NCBI GenBank assembly: GCA_050084985.1
Contig: JBITNC010000002.1
Coordinates: 29,450,001 to 29,514,000, forward strand
Length of the DNA stretch: 64,000 bases
Source of the DNA: Nageia nagi
Lineage: Eukaryota > Pinophyta
Direction: 5' to 3'
Below, one piece after another: positions 47,801 through 59,112 of this stretch (positions are counted from its first letter, which is position 1; each line of letters begins with the position of its first letter). The translations under genes and the position numbers were made by a program. The notes under the pieces were generated by a model. It was not told where the DNA came from, made no database searches, and saw only the letters and a list, made by a program, of their open reading frames with translations.

Positions 47801-48758
47801 AAATAGTTTGAGTCATTGAGTAGTAGGCAACAGTAGCAGCATGCTTATTCTTCCTTTTATTATTAAAATTTTTCATATTTGCATTTCCCTTGCCTTTTTG
47901 AGCAAATTTCTTTTTACGACAATCATACTCTTTGTGCCCAAAGATGCCACAAAAGTTACAATTTCCATCAAACTTTTCCTGAGGTGTTGGATTGCTTGAT
48001 CCAGCTTTGTCATTCCTTTGCATGAAGTTGCCATTATTGTTGCCCTTTTTCTCATACTTCCTGAAGGTAGATGAGGATTTGTTATCTTTGAATTTATAAT
48101 GTTTGAACTTCTTTTTGAAAGGAGTTTTGGTTGCTCCTAGAGCAATGTTATTATCCTTTGGAGAAAAGTTCAACATTTTCTTGTTCAAAGTTTCCTCATG
48201 CTTCAGAAGGAGTCTAGAAAGGTTATCAAGAGAGATGACATCTTCTTCATCATCGAGCCTAGTTTCTATAACCATGACAAAGTTACTGAACTTTGTAGAA
48301 AGGCTTTGAAGAATGATGAAGACCATGAACTCATCATTGATCTAGTTGCACCCATAGCCAACCAGTTGTGTCCTGAGGTCAATGATTTTGTTCAAGTAGA
48401 TAGAAGCACTTTCATCTTTACCTTGATGATATTGCAACAACTTTTGTAAAATGGTGAACCTCCTTGAAAATTTTGACCCAAGGTAAATTTTCTTCAGCCT
48501 ATCCCAAGCTTCCTTTGCTGATGTTGAAGAAGAGATCATGAGAAGAACGTCATTTGAAACTGCACGATAAATCATTGAAGTTGCTAACTCATTCTTTGAG
48601 TTGTAGATTTCAAGAGCCTTCTCATCTGTAGGAGCGACCATGTCTTCATTAACTGTCTGCCACAACTTCCTTGCTTGTAACTCAGCTTTCATACGAGGTT
48701 CCCATATGCCGAAGTTGGAACCGTCGAGTATATGCTTGGGTATGAAGGTTTCAACCAT
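44841..48758 (-). pseudogene. Copia gag-pol polyprotein of element A, two in-frame stops
   Basis: One reading frame from ATG at 48758 (MVETFIPKHIL) to TCA/TGA at 44841. Order: UBN2-type gag; TAG stop at 48342-48344; zinc knuckle CNFCGIFGHKEYDC; protease motif IVDLGCTNH (47775-47783 encodes D-L-G instead of D-S-G); GAG-pre-integrase LWHQRLGHLNH...CERC; integrase core with HSDLMGP, LRSDNGGEY and NGVAERKNRTIME (all three acidic residues present); TAA stop near 46356; RT with KKSLYGLKQAPRAWY and YVDD (45795-45806); RNase H with LDSDYGGD, STTEAEYRA and SSDNQSA. Without the stops it would have a full Copia domain set. Confidence 0.93.
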
Positions 48759-50280
48759 TGCTACACAAAAGTAAATAAGCAAGAAGAATGAAAATTTTTA
48801 CAATTTACCATCTATACAAATAAAACATTGATAAGTAAACATGTCCCACATGTGCAAACTTATAAACCAAGATCCGTAGAAGGATAAAGTTGAAGTTGTT
48901 TTCTTGTATAGAATTAGGCCTTCACCTGGATGCTCGCAGAGTGGAGCCCAAGTACTACCAGTCCTCAACCAGTTCACCTTGGTCAGTAATATACTCTCAC
49001 AAGGAGAAGTACCAACTATTTTCCAAGGATCCGACGTATCTTAGACCGGCCATTTTAATTATCTTTTTAAGGTTTTCAGTTTTCCTCCTAGGTTATCAGG
49101 ATAATCCCTGAATGGACGTGCGGACATGTGGTATCACTACACACATGCCTGTCCACCTAATAGAGTTATGTCCAATCCAACAAAGGTCTTAGGGGAAATT
49201 AAGACAAATTTACCACCACTTGGTTCTTCAGACTAAAAAGGCTCCAGTCTGCCCTGTCCTCACCTCGTGGCTCCCCAAACAAGTCATGTTATGGAAAAGT
49301 ACATGCAGATGTGTTCATTTTAGGGGTTACTTTCAATATTTTGCGTTTTGTAAGTATAAAGCAATTATGCAAAAATATAAAGTAAAGTAATACATCATCC
49401 ACACGAACTTGAAATATAAGTGTCCAATGGGTTTTGTACTAACCCTTAAAGGACATTTTTACATTTTGCATACTTTGCTCAATTTCATAAATTCATTCAA
49501 TCACTTTAATGAATTTAAAAAAGGCTAAGTCCTACTTAGCATTAATCCATAACTTTAAAAAATTAAACATGCATCATTTATCTCAAAAAAATGCATTATT
49601 TAACTTAAAATTTTAAGTACTAAGCATGCTTTATTCCTCAAACAAGATTAAGAGGCATGCATTACAAATTTAGCATGCAAGATCTAGATAAAGTTTTAAG
49701 TAAAAAATTATACAAATTCCCCCCTTTTTCACTTAAAGTTTTATCCCTAAAAACTTGTATGCTAAAAATTGTCTTTTAAGTATGCATTTATATTTTAAGT
49801 TTTATCCTTCAAAGATAGCATACTTAGATTACCTTAGCAAATTTTTACTAAAAAATGTTTTGCCTAAGTAAATTACCATACTTAGAGAAAAAAATGCTAA
49901 GAGATTGACATTCTAGAAATTGCATGTGCACCTTAGTAAATTAAAAATTATTCTAAGCATCTTTTTTTTTAAAAAGGTAAGCAAAGTTTTTAAAAAAATA
50001 TTCACTACTTTCCAAGTCTGCAAGAATTAAATGGAAAAAAAAAGGAGACCCATACCCCTACTACATGCATATTTAATGCTACTTTTACCTCAAACACTCC
50101 AAGTCAAAAAAAATAAATGCACATAGGTAAACTAGTGATGGCTACCCTTCCCTTACCAAGAAGGAGTATACGTTGCTTCTTTGGGAGTAATTAAACAAGG
50201 ACAAAAAATCAAACCCCCTCCTTAGTTGGTAAAAAAAATTAAATGCTCAACAACTATGTTTGAAAAAACAAATTGGAAAG
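48759..50280 (-). other. Conserved pre-gag leader of element A
   Basis: 48780-49300 matches 10080-10687 of C and 54000-54626 of B. 49500-50280 is A+T-rich, with ACTTAAA/TGCAT-type decayed repeats as in D and C, and ends near a CCCCCTCC tract that corresponds to the G-run border of the inserts in C and D. No gene. Confidence 0.65.
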
Positions 50281-50704
50281 GCTACGTGAGTAGAAGGGAG
50301 GTGATGGTGGCCATGCGTAGGAGCACAGGCGGAGGATACGTGAGGCACTGATCGAGGTGTGGGGTGCTATTATTGTTTGTGTGGTGATGATATGGGGTTG
50401 CTGGATGAATGTTTATGGCAACACGTAGACTAAAGTTTTATTCCACCTTTTGTCCAGGCTGGTTTTCAAAAGCATGTTTGACTGATTACAGATTTCCCTG
50501 TGTCTTTCAAAACCTTGGGTTGAAAGGTAGGCTACCTGAATGGGAAGTAGCATTTCAAGAACTCCATATCTTATCAACAAACACAAAGATGCTTTGGTAG
50601 CTCCATATGCAAGCATGGAGTTTATGTCCAACATCAGTCTGTGCTTGTTCAGTTCTAAAAATAGAACGAGAGAGATCTTGTATAGCACAAGCTGTATCTC
50701 TAAC

Positions 50705-50840
50705 AAATTCAAAAAATAAGATGGGCTGCAATTCTAAAAACCCATAGTTCGATCCTGGTCATGTATGGGGAGAACGTCCCAGAGTGAATTTAGCCTTCTA
50801 CGCTTTGTGGGTTGTTCCTCTGCTTGATAATGAAATGGGT
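50705..50840 (+). repeat. Possible SINE or tRNA-derived fragment
   Basis: Contains ATAGTTCGATCCTGGTCATG, with a good RNA polymerase III B-box (GTTCGATCC), and an unusual composition compared with the flanks. No clear A-box or cloverleaf could be drawn, so this is weak. Confidence 0.25.
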
Positions 50841-50921
50841 AGTCTGCAACACAAGCCATGGTTGCTTCTGCAACTTAAGAGATCTAAAATTGGAAAGAAC
50901 GAATAACATGGATTTCTTGTA

Positions 50922-51165
50922 TTAGAACAGAGAACAAGCTTGGGATAAATCTTTGCAGAGAATGGGATAGGGATAATTTAGTCTGCACTGGTTTTTGAAA
51001 TGGAGAAACCCAATAGTGTTGGAGTAGCCTGCGAGTAGGAAGAATAAAGGTGGATGGGAGAGGTCACAACAGAATTCGGAGGCCTTTTCAACGTATCCAT
51101 TTTGTGCATATCCATCAACCATTGTAGTCCATAAGACTGCATTTCAACGAGGCATTTTTTTTTAT
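50922..51165 (-). pseudogene. PPR protein gene fragment inside element A
   Basis: Minus-strand reading near 51160-51060 gives NAVLWTTMVDGYAQNGYVEK, a textbook plant PPR repeat end (RN.V.WT.M..GYAQNGY.E.A). A stop precedes it and the frame then runs through non-PPR sequence to 50922. It is in sense with element A. Only one repeat is convincing. Confidence 0.72.
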
Positions 51166-51171
51166 CAAACA

Positions 51172-51244
51172 ATTCGCATAGCTAAGTTGGGAGAGCGTCA
51201 GACTGAAGATTTGAAGGTCGCGTGTTTGATCCATGCTCACAAAA
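51172..51244 (+). tRNA. tRNA-Phe (GAA) pseudogene
   Basis: Body matches plant nuclear tRNA-Phe: D arm GCTAAGTTGGGAGAGC, anticodon arm with loop CTGAAGA (anticodon GAA) at about 51199-51215, variable AGGTC, T arm GCGTG-TTTGATC-CATGC. The acceptor stem has decayed (ATTCGCA against TCACAAA) and a C-to-T change weakens the anticodon stem. It is antisense to element A and lies next to the PPR fragment, so it travelled as cargo. Confidence 0.82.
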
Positions 51245-51250
51245 AACTTG

Positions 51251-51759
51251 TATAGTTTTTTTTTCAAGGTCATAAAGATTAAAAAAATTTATATAGTAAT
51301 ACTCCTTGTATACAAATTTATATAAGGCTAATTTTAAGGCAAAACAATTTGTATACTCCTTGTCATACTAAATATTGCTCTCAAAAAATTTCAAAATTTG
51401 AATAAAAGTATAAAAATTGAGAGCTGCCTCTTTAATTCAACAATAAATGGCATAAAGAAATATTGCAATTTTTTATATACTAATCTCTTTAAAAAAAAAT
51501 TAACATCATGCTCACTAGAGGTTAGTATAATTAAAAGCATTATATTTCTATTTTTAGCCTTTTTTTTGCAAAATTAACTAACACAAAACTCAAGATATGT
51601 TAGTATCATTAGTGACATAAGCCAAAAAAATTAAGGAGATTATATGAAGGAGGTTATACCTTCTCTTGAATTTACCTCACCAAGACCTTAAAATTGAAGA
51701 AATAAGAGCTTCCACACCAAAAAAAGCTTCCACACCAAGAAGAAGAGCTTCCACACCAA
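51251..51759 (-). other. First leader part of element A
   Basis: A+T-rich untranslated leader just downstream of the primer site, alignable with 7599-8250 of C. It includes the shared AAGAGAAGGTATAAC segment near 51650. A short GAAGAGCTTCCACACCAA duplication lies at 51725-51760. No gene. Confidence 0.55.
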
Positions 51760-51771
51760 GCTCTAATACCA
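51760..51771 (-). other. Primer-binding site of element A (tRNA-Met, one change)
   Basis: Minus strand TGGTATTAGAGC, the tRNA-Met site with one C-to-T change, two bases from the 5' LTR. Confidence 0.88.
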
Positions 51772-51773
51772 AT

Positions 51774-52266
51774 TGAAGGAATTAGACCTACTCTAATCCT
51801 CAAGGTCCAAGACTATAGGAAACTCAATCATACAACATCTACAAACTAATAACACCATTCACACAAGATAACACCAATATAATGTGGTTCCTCCCTCCTT
51901 AGGAGTACATCCACAACTAGTTCTCAATTCTCAATCTATGCACCTCTTACTACAATTCTCTTTCTCTCCTACACAAACTAGTAGAGTAATCTTACTCCAA
52001 AAACTTAGTTATGTTACAAGAGGAGAGGCCCTCTATTTATAGCATGAGAGCACCTCCCTAACATCCCTTTAACCCAAGGGTAAGGTTAGGGTTACAATAA
52101 ATGTATGACCTAACTTTAACCTACCAACTAACCCCATGGTAAGGTCAAAGTCCACACATAATAAAGAATTCAATTAATCCCTTAAGGTATCTACATATCC
52201 TTTAAGTGATTAATTGAATTTACAAGGAGTTTAGATATTCACAATATTTCATTACAAATTCTAACA
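51774..52266 (-). repeat. 5' LTR of element A
   Basis: 493 bp, four differences from 43190-43682. TATA box on the minus strand at 52033-52041. Confidence 0.94.
52033..52041 (-). promoter_or_regulatory. TATA box of element A
   Basis: Minus strand TATAAATAG, about 225 bp into the LTR, the same place as in element D. As the 5' LTR of a young element it would be the active promoter if any is. Confidence 0.65.
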
Positions 52267-52271
52267 ATGTG

Positions 52272-54626
52272 GCTACCTTGGCTCTAGCTGAATCTGCATC
52301 CCTTATTCGAAACTTCAATCTCCCTTCATTGCTTCTTTTTTGGTCAAAATAAATATGTTATCAGCATGTACTATAATCTGCTACATATTTGAGCAACATC
52401 CCTCTATTGCTAGCACACTCCTCCACCACTCTGAACCCATGTAGTAGCTCACAGCTCATCGCTCATAGCCCTACAACTACCTTGATGACCACAAATCGAC
52501 CTCCACTCATCCCTCCATGGCTACTCCTTGCCATAGAAACCTTTAGTCTTCCTTTGCTAGAAAAACCCTGCAAAGTAAGAATTCAAACATGTCTTTTGTA
52601 ATGAAGTGGAGCTATAATGGCCGCTTCTATCATGAGGCTTTACATGAATCATAATCGTTCTACTTTGCACCTAAAGCACCATAGCAGGTAAGTTAAGAAA
52701 TTATGAGGAAGTTATACGCCTAGAGGTGTTGGATTCAAAAATCATAAAATAAATGTTGATTTGTATAGAATTCCACTTCTATGGATAAAAAACCTATGCC
52801 ATACCATATGCTAAGGAGCAAAAGGAGGAATCTACCCAAGGAGGGGCTCACATCTGATTAGCTAGTTGATGAGGTAATGGCTTACCAAGACTATGATCAG
52901 TAGCTAGTTTAAGAGGATGATCAACCACATTAGGATTGAGACATGACCTAGATTTCTATGGGAGGTAGCAGTGGGGAATTTTTCATAATGGGCAAAAGCT
53001 TGATAGAGCAATACTGCATGAAGGTAGAAGGCCCATGGTTGTAACTTTGTTCGATAAAGCATGGATGAGGAAGACCAAATAAATGAGAAAGATAAGAGAA
53101 GAAGCTTTGAAGAGAATGTTAAAGAGAATTAAGGATGAAGGGAGAGTTGGTGAGGATCATCCACCTTCCTTTTTTTTATTTGAACCTAGCTATCGTTCTT
53201 GCTAGTTTCACCTTCAAAGATTTCAGTACTCCTCAACATCATAAATTTCATTAAATGGAGTCCTTTTAGAGTGGCGTGAAGTATATTTGATATCTTGTTC
53301 AATAAGTTTAGACTCAAGTTCAACTCATTATTTCATGCCTTAAATGAGTCTGACTTAGAATGAAGTAAGGATAAACTCTAAGAGTTATTATCTTTCAATT
53401 AGATAACTAATTTTCTTTTCAACATATAATATTTGAAAGGGTGGATAGATCATTATTTGAGAATATTAAAATAGAGGCTTATTAATTTGTTTTTTACCTC
53501 TTAAAAGCAATTTTTTTTTTGGGCAAATTATTTAAGGTATAAACTTTACATTTCTCAAGTTAACTAAGCATGCTATTTTTTTAAGAATTACCTTAAGATC
53601 TTTTTAAGTAACAAGGGGAGAATTTTATAATGTTTTTTACTTAAAATTCTAGATCTTTGGAAATTTTTATGCAAATAGTGCATTACTTAGAAATTGTATG
53701 CCTAATTTATGAAATTAAGCAAAGTGATGGATGGATTGATAAAAATGATAGATGCTTATACTTATTTAAGTAATTATTCCTAATGCAAATTTATGAATAA
53801 ACTTGTGCAAACTATAGACCTATGTAAAGATTTCCTTTAGGGGTTAGTAAACAAAACCCATTGGACTCTTCGGTTCTAAGTTACGAATGAATAATGTTTA
53901 ATTTTATGCTCCTTTACTTCATGTTTTGCATTTTGCTTTATTTACTTATGAAAAAATGCAAACATTTATATGAGAAACCCCCTAAAATGAACACATTCGC
54001 ATGTACATTCCATAATATGACTTGTTTATGGAGCCATGAGGTGAGGACAAGTGCATTGGAGCCTTTAAGTTCGATGATCCAAGTGATAAAATGTTCATAT
54101 TTCTTAATTGGCCCTAAGTCCTTTGTTGGTCTGGATTTAACTCCAATAGGTGGACAGGTATGTGTGTAGTGATACCACATATCTGCACGTCCATTCAAGG
54201 ATTATCCTGATAACCTAGAAGAAAAATTTGAAACCTAATCAAGATTAATACTTTGGTTGATCCAATAAATGTTGGAACCTTAAAAAATAGCTAGTACATC
54301 TCTTTGTGAGAGTATATTATTACCTAAGGGGAACTGGTTGAGGATTGGTAGTACTTGGGCTCCTCTTGTGTGGGCATCCAAGTGAAGGTGTAATTTTAGA
54401 CAAGAAAATAAATTTCAATAATATCACTCTACATCTACGGTTATTGAGATGAGAAATGCATTTGGGTACATGGGTTATTATTTGAATTATAAAACATTTG
54501 CACTTGTGAATCAAATCAAACATATCTTTAGTGTTAAATGTAACATGTACTATTTACTTGGTTAAAATTTGACATTTAATGTTGTTTATTAAAACCACAT
54601 GCTTATTATTTTACATTGGTGAGCAA
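52272..54626 (+). other. Right half of the insert and pre-gag leader of element B
   Basis: 52272-52350 continues the open frame interrupted by element A. 52389-52601 has another short frame of low complexity (Ser/Pro/Thr/Leu). 52600-53200 contains no recognisable gene. 53200-54000 is A+T-rich with the decayed leader repeats. 54000-54626 is the conserved pre-gag region shared with A and C. Confidence 0.5.
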
Positions 54627-57600
54627 ATTGGAGAATCCTTTTTTACCCAAACACATTCTTAATAGTTCCAACTATGGGATTTAGGAACCTCAAATGAGAG
54701 CTGAATTGCAAGCAAGGAAGCTTTGGCAAACAGTGAATGAGAACCTTGTACCTACTACAGATGAGAAGGCACTAGAGGCTTACAACATAAAAATGAGTTG
54801 GAAACCTCTATAATTTACCATGTAGTTTTAGATGATGTGCTCTTGATGATTTCCTCTTCAACCTCAGTAAAGGAAGCATGGGATAAGCTTAAGCAAATCT
54901 ACCTTGGTTCAAACTTTTTAAGAAAGTTTACCATTCTCCAATAGTTGCTTCAATCTTGTCAAAGGAAATATGAAAATATGGATAACTACTTGAACAAAAT
55001 CATTAACCTAAGGATCCAACTTGTTGCTTCTGGGTGCAATTAGATCAATGATGAGTTGATGGTCTTCATCAAACCTTTCTTCAAAGTTTGAAAACTTTGT
55101 AACAATTTGAAGAAGTCTTCTCCCTTAAGAACCTTTATAGGGACCTTTTTTTAAAGAAACTCTTATCCTTGATTCATTCTTTTTTGTCTTATTGGATTGT
55201 TGATTCTAGTTGCATTACTCATCTTTGCTTTGTAAAGAAAACGTTTGAGAACTTTTACAAGTATAAGATGCGATTATGATAGGTGATATATCTACCCTTG
55301 AAGTCTAAGGAATTAGGAGTGTGTTGATTCATGAGAAGGTTATTGATAATGTTCTCTCTATGATCAAAGTTACTAGAAAAGGGTACTTGTTTAAATTCAA
55401 CTCTTTATCATGATGCATAAAATATGGACTTACCACATTGGTTAAATGGTCAATGAAAGATGATCTATACATTGTGGATCAAGTTTCATCAAAGATGTGT
55501 CTTGCTACAAGTGTGTGTTCAAGAGGTAATCTTTGGCACCAATGTTTAGAACACCTTAACCATAAGGGTATTCAAGTTATGAAAGACCAAGAACTTATGG
55601 AAGATTTGCCTTCAATTTCTCCTTCAATTCAACTATGCGAAAAGTGCATTCTTGGTAAGATGCATAGATAAAAGTTTAAAAAAGATAAGGCAACAAGAGC
55701 ATCTCAACCTTTTCAACTTGTGCATTTAGATTTGATGGGTCTATTTTAGACTAAGTTGCTTGGAGGAGCATCTTACATCTTAACCTCTATTAATGAGTTT
55801 AGTAGGATGACCTTTAGTCATCTACTTGAGCACAAGGATCAAACCTTTAAAATTTTTAAGTTTTTTGTTGAAAATTAGAATCAAGATGTTAAGATTAGAT
55901 AATGGAGAAGAAATATAACAAGTTCAATGACTATTATGTTAACTATGGAATTAAGAGGTAGTTTACAATTCCTTTCACTCCTCAGCAGAATGGTGTTACC
56001 AAAAGGAAAAATAAAGCAATTATGGAGATGGCTAGATGCATGTTGGGTAATCTTCCTAAATTCTTGTAGGGTGAAGCTATGAGCACTACTATTTAGACCT
56101 TGAATAGGTGTCCCACAAAAGCCATTCAGAGTAAAAATCCTTCTGAGGCATGGTCAGGAAGAAAATCTAACATTTCTCACCTTAGGGTGTTTGGTTGTGA
56201 AGCTTTCTCCTACATTGTTTATGAGAAAAGAAAGAAGTTGGACAAAAGAGCTAAAAATGCATATTTATGGGTTATGATATTCAACATAGAGGATACAAGA
56301 TTTACTCTCCAACCTATAAGTAGCACTCATTTCAAGGGATGTAAAGTTCAATGAACTTCTTAAAGAATCTACTTCTAAATAGAATGTTGATGATCCAGAG
56401 GACTTTTCAATTGCTCCTAGATGGTTGGATATTGATATAGATAAGTCACCATAGGAACAAAATTCTCCAACATAAAGGGTAATAAGGAGCATGACCTTGA
56501 AAAAATCCTTAATTGCCAATATTGATAACAAGCATGAGCCCTCAACATTCAAAGAAGATTCTAAGCACAAATGCTAGATGGAAGCCATGAAAATGGAGTA
56601 TGAGGTTCTTATGAAAAATAAAACTTGGAACTTAGTTCTTTATGCCAATGAAAATAATGTGATTGGAAATAAGTGGATATATAAGATCAAGTTCAATTCA
56701 ATTAGAGATATTGAGAAATATAAGGTAAGGTCAGTAGCTAAAGGTTTTGCTCAGAAATACGATGTAGATTATGAGAAAACCTTTGCTCCTATGGAAAAAA
56801 TGCCTATTGTGAGAGTTATCCTTACTCTTTCTACAGCTCAAAGATGGAAATTTTTTTAACTTGATGTCAAGAGTGCATTTCTCAATGGTGACTTAGATGT
56901 GAAAATATTCATAAATCAACCAGAAGGGTTTATTGTGAAAGGCAAAGAGTCCTTTGTGTGCAAGCTAAAGAAATCTTTATATGGACTTAAGCAAGCACCT
57001 AGAGCCTGGTATAGAAAGATTTCAAGGTACTTTGCAAATGTTGGATTCTCCAAATGTTTTTCTAACTTCGATCTATATGTGCTCAATCAAGGAAAAGATG
57101 TGGTTTTGATTCTCCTTTATATGAATGATATTTTGATTATTGGGAATAATGATGAAATCATTCAAGAGTGCATATCCAAACTTAAGGCAACATTTGAAAT
57201 GAATGATCTTGATCTCTTGCACTACTATCTTGGAATGCAAATGTATCAATACAAGGATTGTACTTACCTTAATCAATCTAAGTATATATCAAACATTTTG
57301 CAAAAGTTTGGAATGGAAGAGTGTAGATATGCTGCAATCCCAATCTCTTCTAGAATCAATATTTCTCTAAGCTCCAACTCTTAGTTAGCTGATGTTATAG
57401 TTACATGCAATTAATTGGTAGTCTTTTGTATTTGACAATATCCAAGCTTGATATTACCTTTGCAGTGAATTTGATAGCATGATTCATGCAGAAACCTTAT
57501 GTTGAGCACCTCAATGCTATTAATCAAATCTTGAGGTATGTTGTAGAGACTAAAGATCTTACTCTCAAGTATTCCAAGTTGCCCTTATTTATTCTCTTTG

Positions 57601-58080
57601 GATTCTCATATTTTGACTATGGGGGAGATAGAAATGACAAGTCAACCTTTACGTATGTGTTTAGCATTGGTTCAAGTGCTATCTCTTGGGCTTCTAAGAA
57701 GTAATCTACTATTTCTCTTTTTACCATAGAAGTTGAATATCATACCATGTTTGTTGTAGCCTAAGAACCCATTTGGCTAAGGCATCTCTTGAAAGAAATT
57801 GGGTATGAGTAAGGTGGCTCATCTTTGATCTCTTCAGATAATTAGTTAGCTATTTCTTTGGTTAAAAATCTAGTGTTCCATCAAAGAATAAAACATATGG
57901 AAATCCATGCCCATTTAATCAGGGAGAAGGTTCTTGATGGCATCATACACTTGGAGTATTGTCCATCCACCTTGAACTCTGATGATTTGTTCACCAAACC
58001 CCTCCTGAAAGCTCAATTTTATAAATCTTAAGGATGCTATCGGGTTGGTGAATTTACCCTCAAGGGGGAGTGAAGTTTGA
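54627..58080 (+). pseudogene. Copia gag-pol of element B, decayed
   Basis: The start codon has changed to ATT (54627; C has ATG at the same place). Gag carries the same in-frame stop as A and C (TAG after GGGTGCAAT, about 55040). Around 55140 gag jumps into protease, losing several hundred bp with the zinc knuckle. The protease motif reads IVDSSCITH. Integrase 55730-56060 has several stops. RT 56580-57300 keeps KKSLYGLKQAPRAWY, but YVDD is YMND (57118-57129). RNase H 57486-57960 has ISWASKK, then a stop. It ends at a TGA at 58078-58080. Confidence 0.92.
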
Positions 58081-58149
58081 ATTCTTATGTTGAATTCATA
58101 TTTGTGATGACAACTTCACCCCTAGGAGGATTTTATGCTATATAGTGTT

Positions 58150-58650
58150 GATTTTATTGTACACCTTTGTGGTAAGTTTGCTCTGCATGAGAAACTTGTA
58201 CAAAATTTTAAAAGCCAAAAGATTGGTCAATCTTGCATTGTTTAGTTATCCATATGTGAGGAACTCTTATGTGTCATTTGGCACTATTCAGTTATCCATA
58301 TGTGAGGAACTCGTATGTACATACTCTATTTTGGTCAATCTAGCACTATTTAATTATCCATATGTGAGGAACTCTTATGTGTCATTTGGCACTGTTCAGT
58401 TATCCATATGTGAGGAATTCATATGTGCATGCTCTATTTTTTGGTCAAACTAGCACTATTCAGCTATCCATATGTGAGGAACTCTTATGTGTCATTTGGC
58501 ACTATTCAGTTATCCATATGTGAGGAACTCATGTGCATGCTCTATTTTGATCTAGCATTGTTCAGTTATCCATGTGTGAGGAACTCTTATGTGCCTTTTA
58601 GAATTGTTTAGCTATCCATATGTGAGGAACTCATATGTGCATACTCTATT
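58150..58650 (+). repeat. Array in the 3' region of element B
   Basis: About eight units of roughly 45-50 bp built on CAGTTATCCATATGTGAGGA, in pairs that alternate CTTATGTGTCATTTGGCAC with a CATATGTGCATGCTCTATTTT-like spacer. Only one copy of the TTTGCTCTGCATGAGAAAC unit typical of A is present (58178-58198). Frames at 58145-58611 are translated repeats. Confidence 0.82.
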
Positions 58651-59112
58651 TTGTAATGATAATCAACACATGTCTTATATACAGCAGGTGACTATAAATT
58701 TTTGGCATAGCATCTTCGTGATGACTTATAGTGCACCATTGATCAGTTCATGATGGCATTTATGTGATTGATATATCCTTGTTGATATGAATATGATGCA
58801 TCTAACTGATCTTTTTATTTGAGCTGCTTATGACTTGCAGGTTCCTTTGAGATTGCAGGTTACTTACCTCAGGTATGCAAGCTCTTGGAGACTCTTCATG
58901 ACTTCTAGTTGGGTGACTACTTCATGTACATTGAAACCAATTATGGGTAATGATTGTATTTGTCAAAGTATTAAGTCTCAAACTAGATCTTTTGTACATC
59001 ACAAATATGTAAAAAGTTCTCATCTCCATTATATTTGTTTGGAGGAGAGCTCTTCTACTATCTCTTCTTCTTCTCTCTTACTTGCTCTATCCGAATATTG
59101 CATTAAGGGGAG
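58651..59112 (+). other. 3' untranslated region and polypurine tract of element B
   Basis: Aligns with 5080-5549 of D and 43694-44150 of A, ending in CATTAAGGGGAG before the 3' LTR. No gene; the 101-codon frame at 58835-59140 runs into the LTR and has no family match. Confidence 0.75.

Larger units (their letters stand above)
50281..51250 (-). other. Captured host-derived block in element A
   Basis: About 970 bp of higher complexity than its surroundings. Contents on the minus strand, from right to left: a tRNA-Phe-like sequence (antisense), a PPR fragment, unknown stretches, a B-box-like GTTCGATCCTGG at about 50748, and a GHKLHACIW-like piece at about 50600-50620 that resembles another PPR linker. 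The pieces suggest capture of a processed or genomic host fragment. Confidence 0.6.
43190..52266 (-). mobile_element. Element A: near-intact Copia retrotransposon
   Basis: 9077 bp, minus strand, inserted in element B with a perfect ATGTG duplication (43185-43189 and 52267-52271). LTRs are 493 bp with only four differences. In transcription order: 5' LTR, primer site, leader with captured tRNA-Phe and PPR pieces, conserved pre-gag leader, gag-pol of about 1306 codons with two stops, a 49-bp array, polypurine tract, 3' LTR. It is the best-preserved element in the window. Confidence 0.95.
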
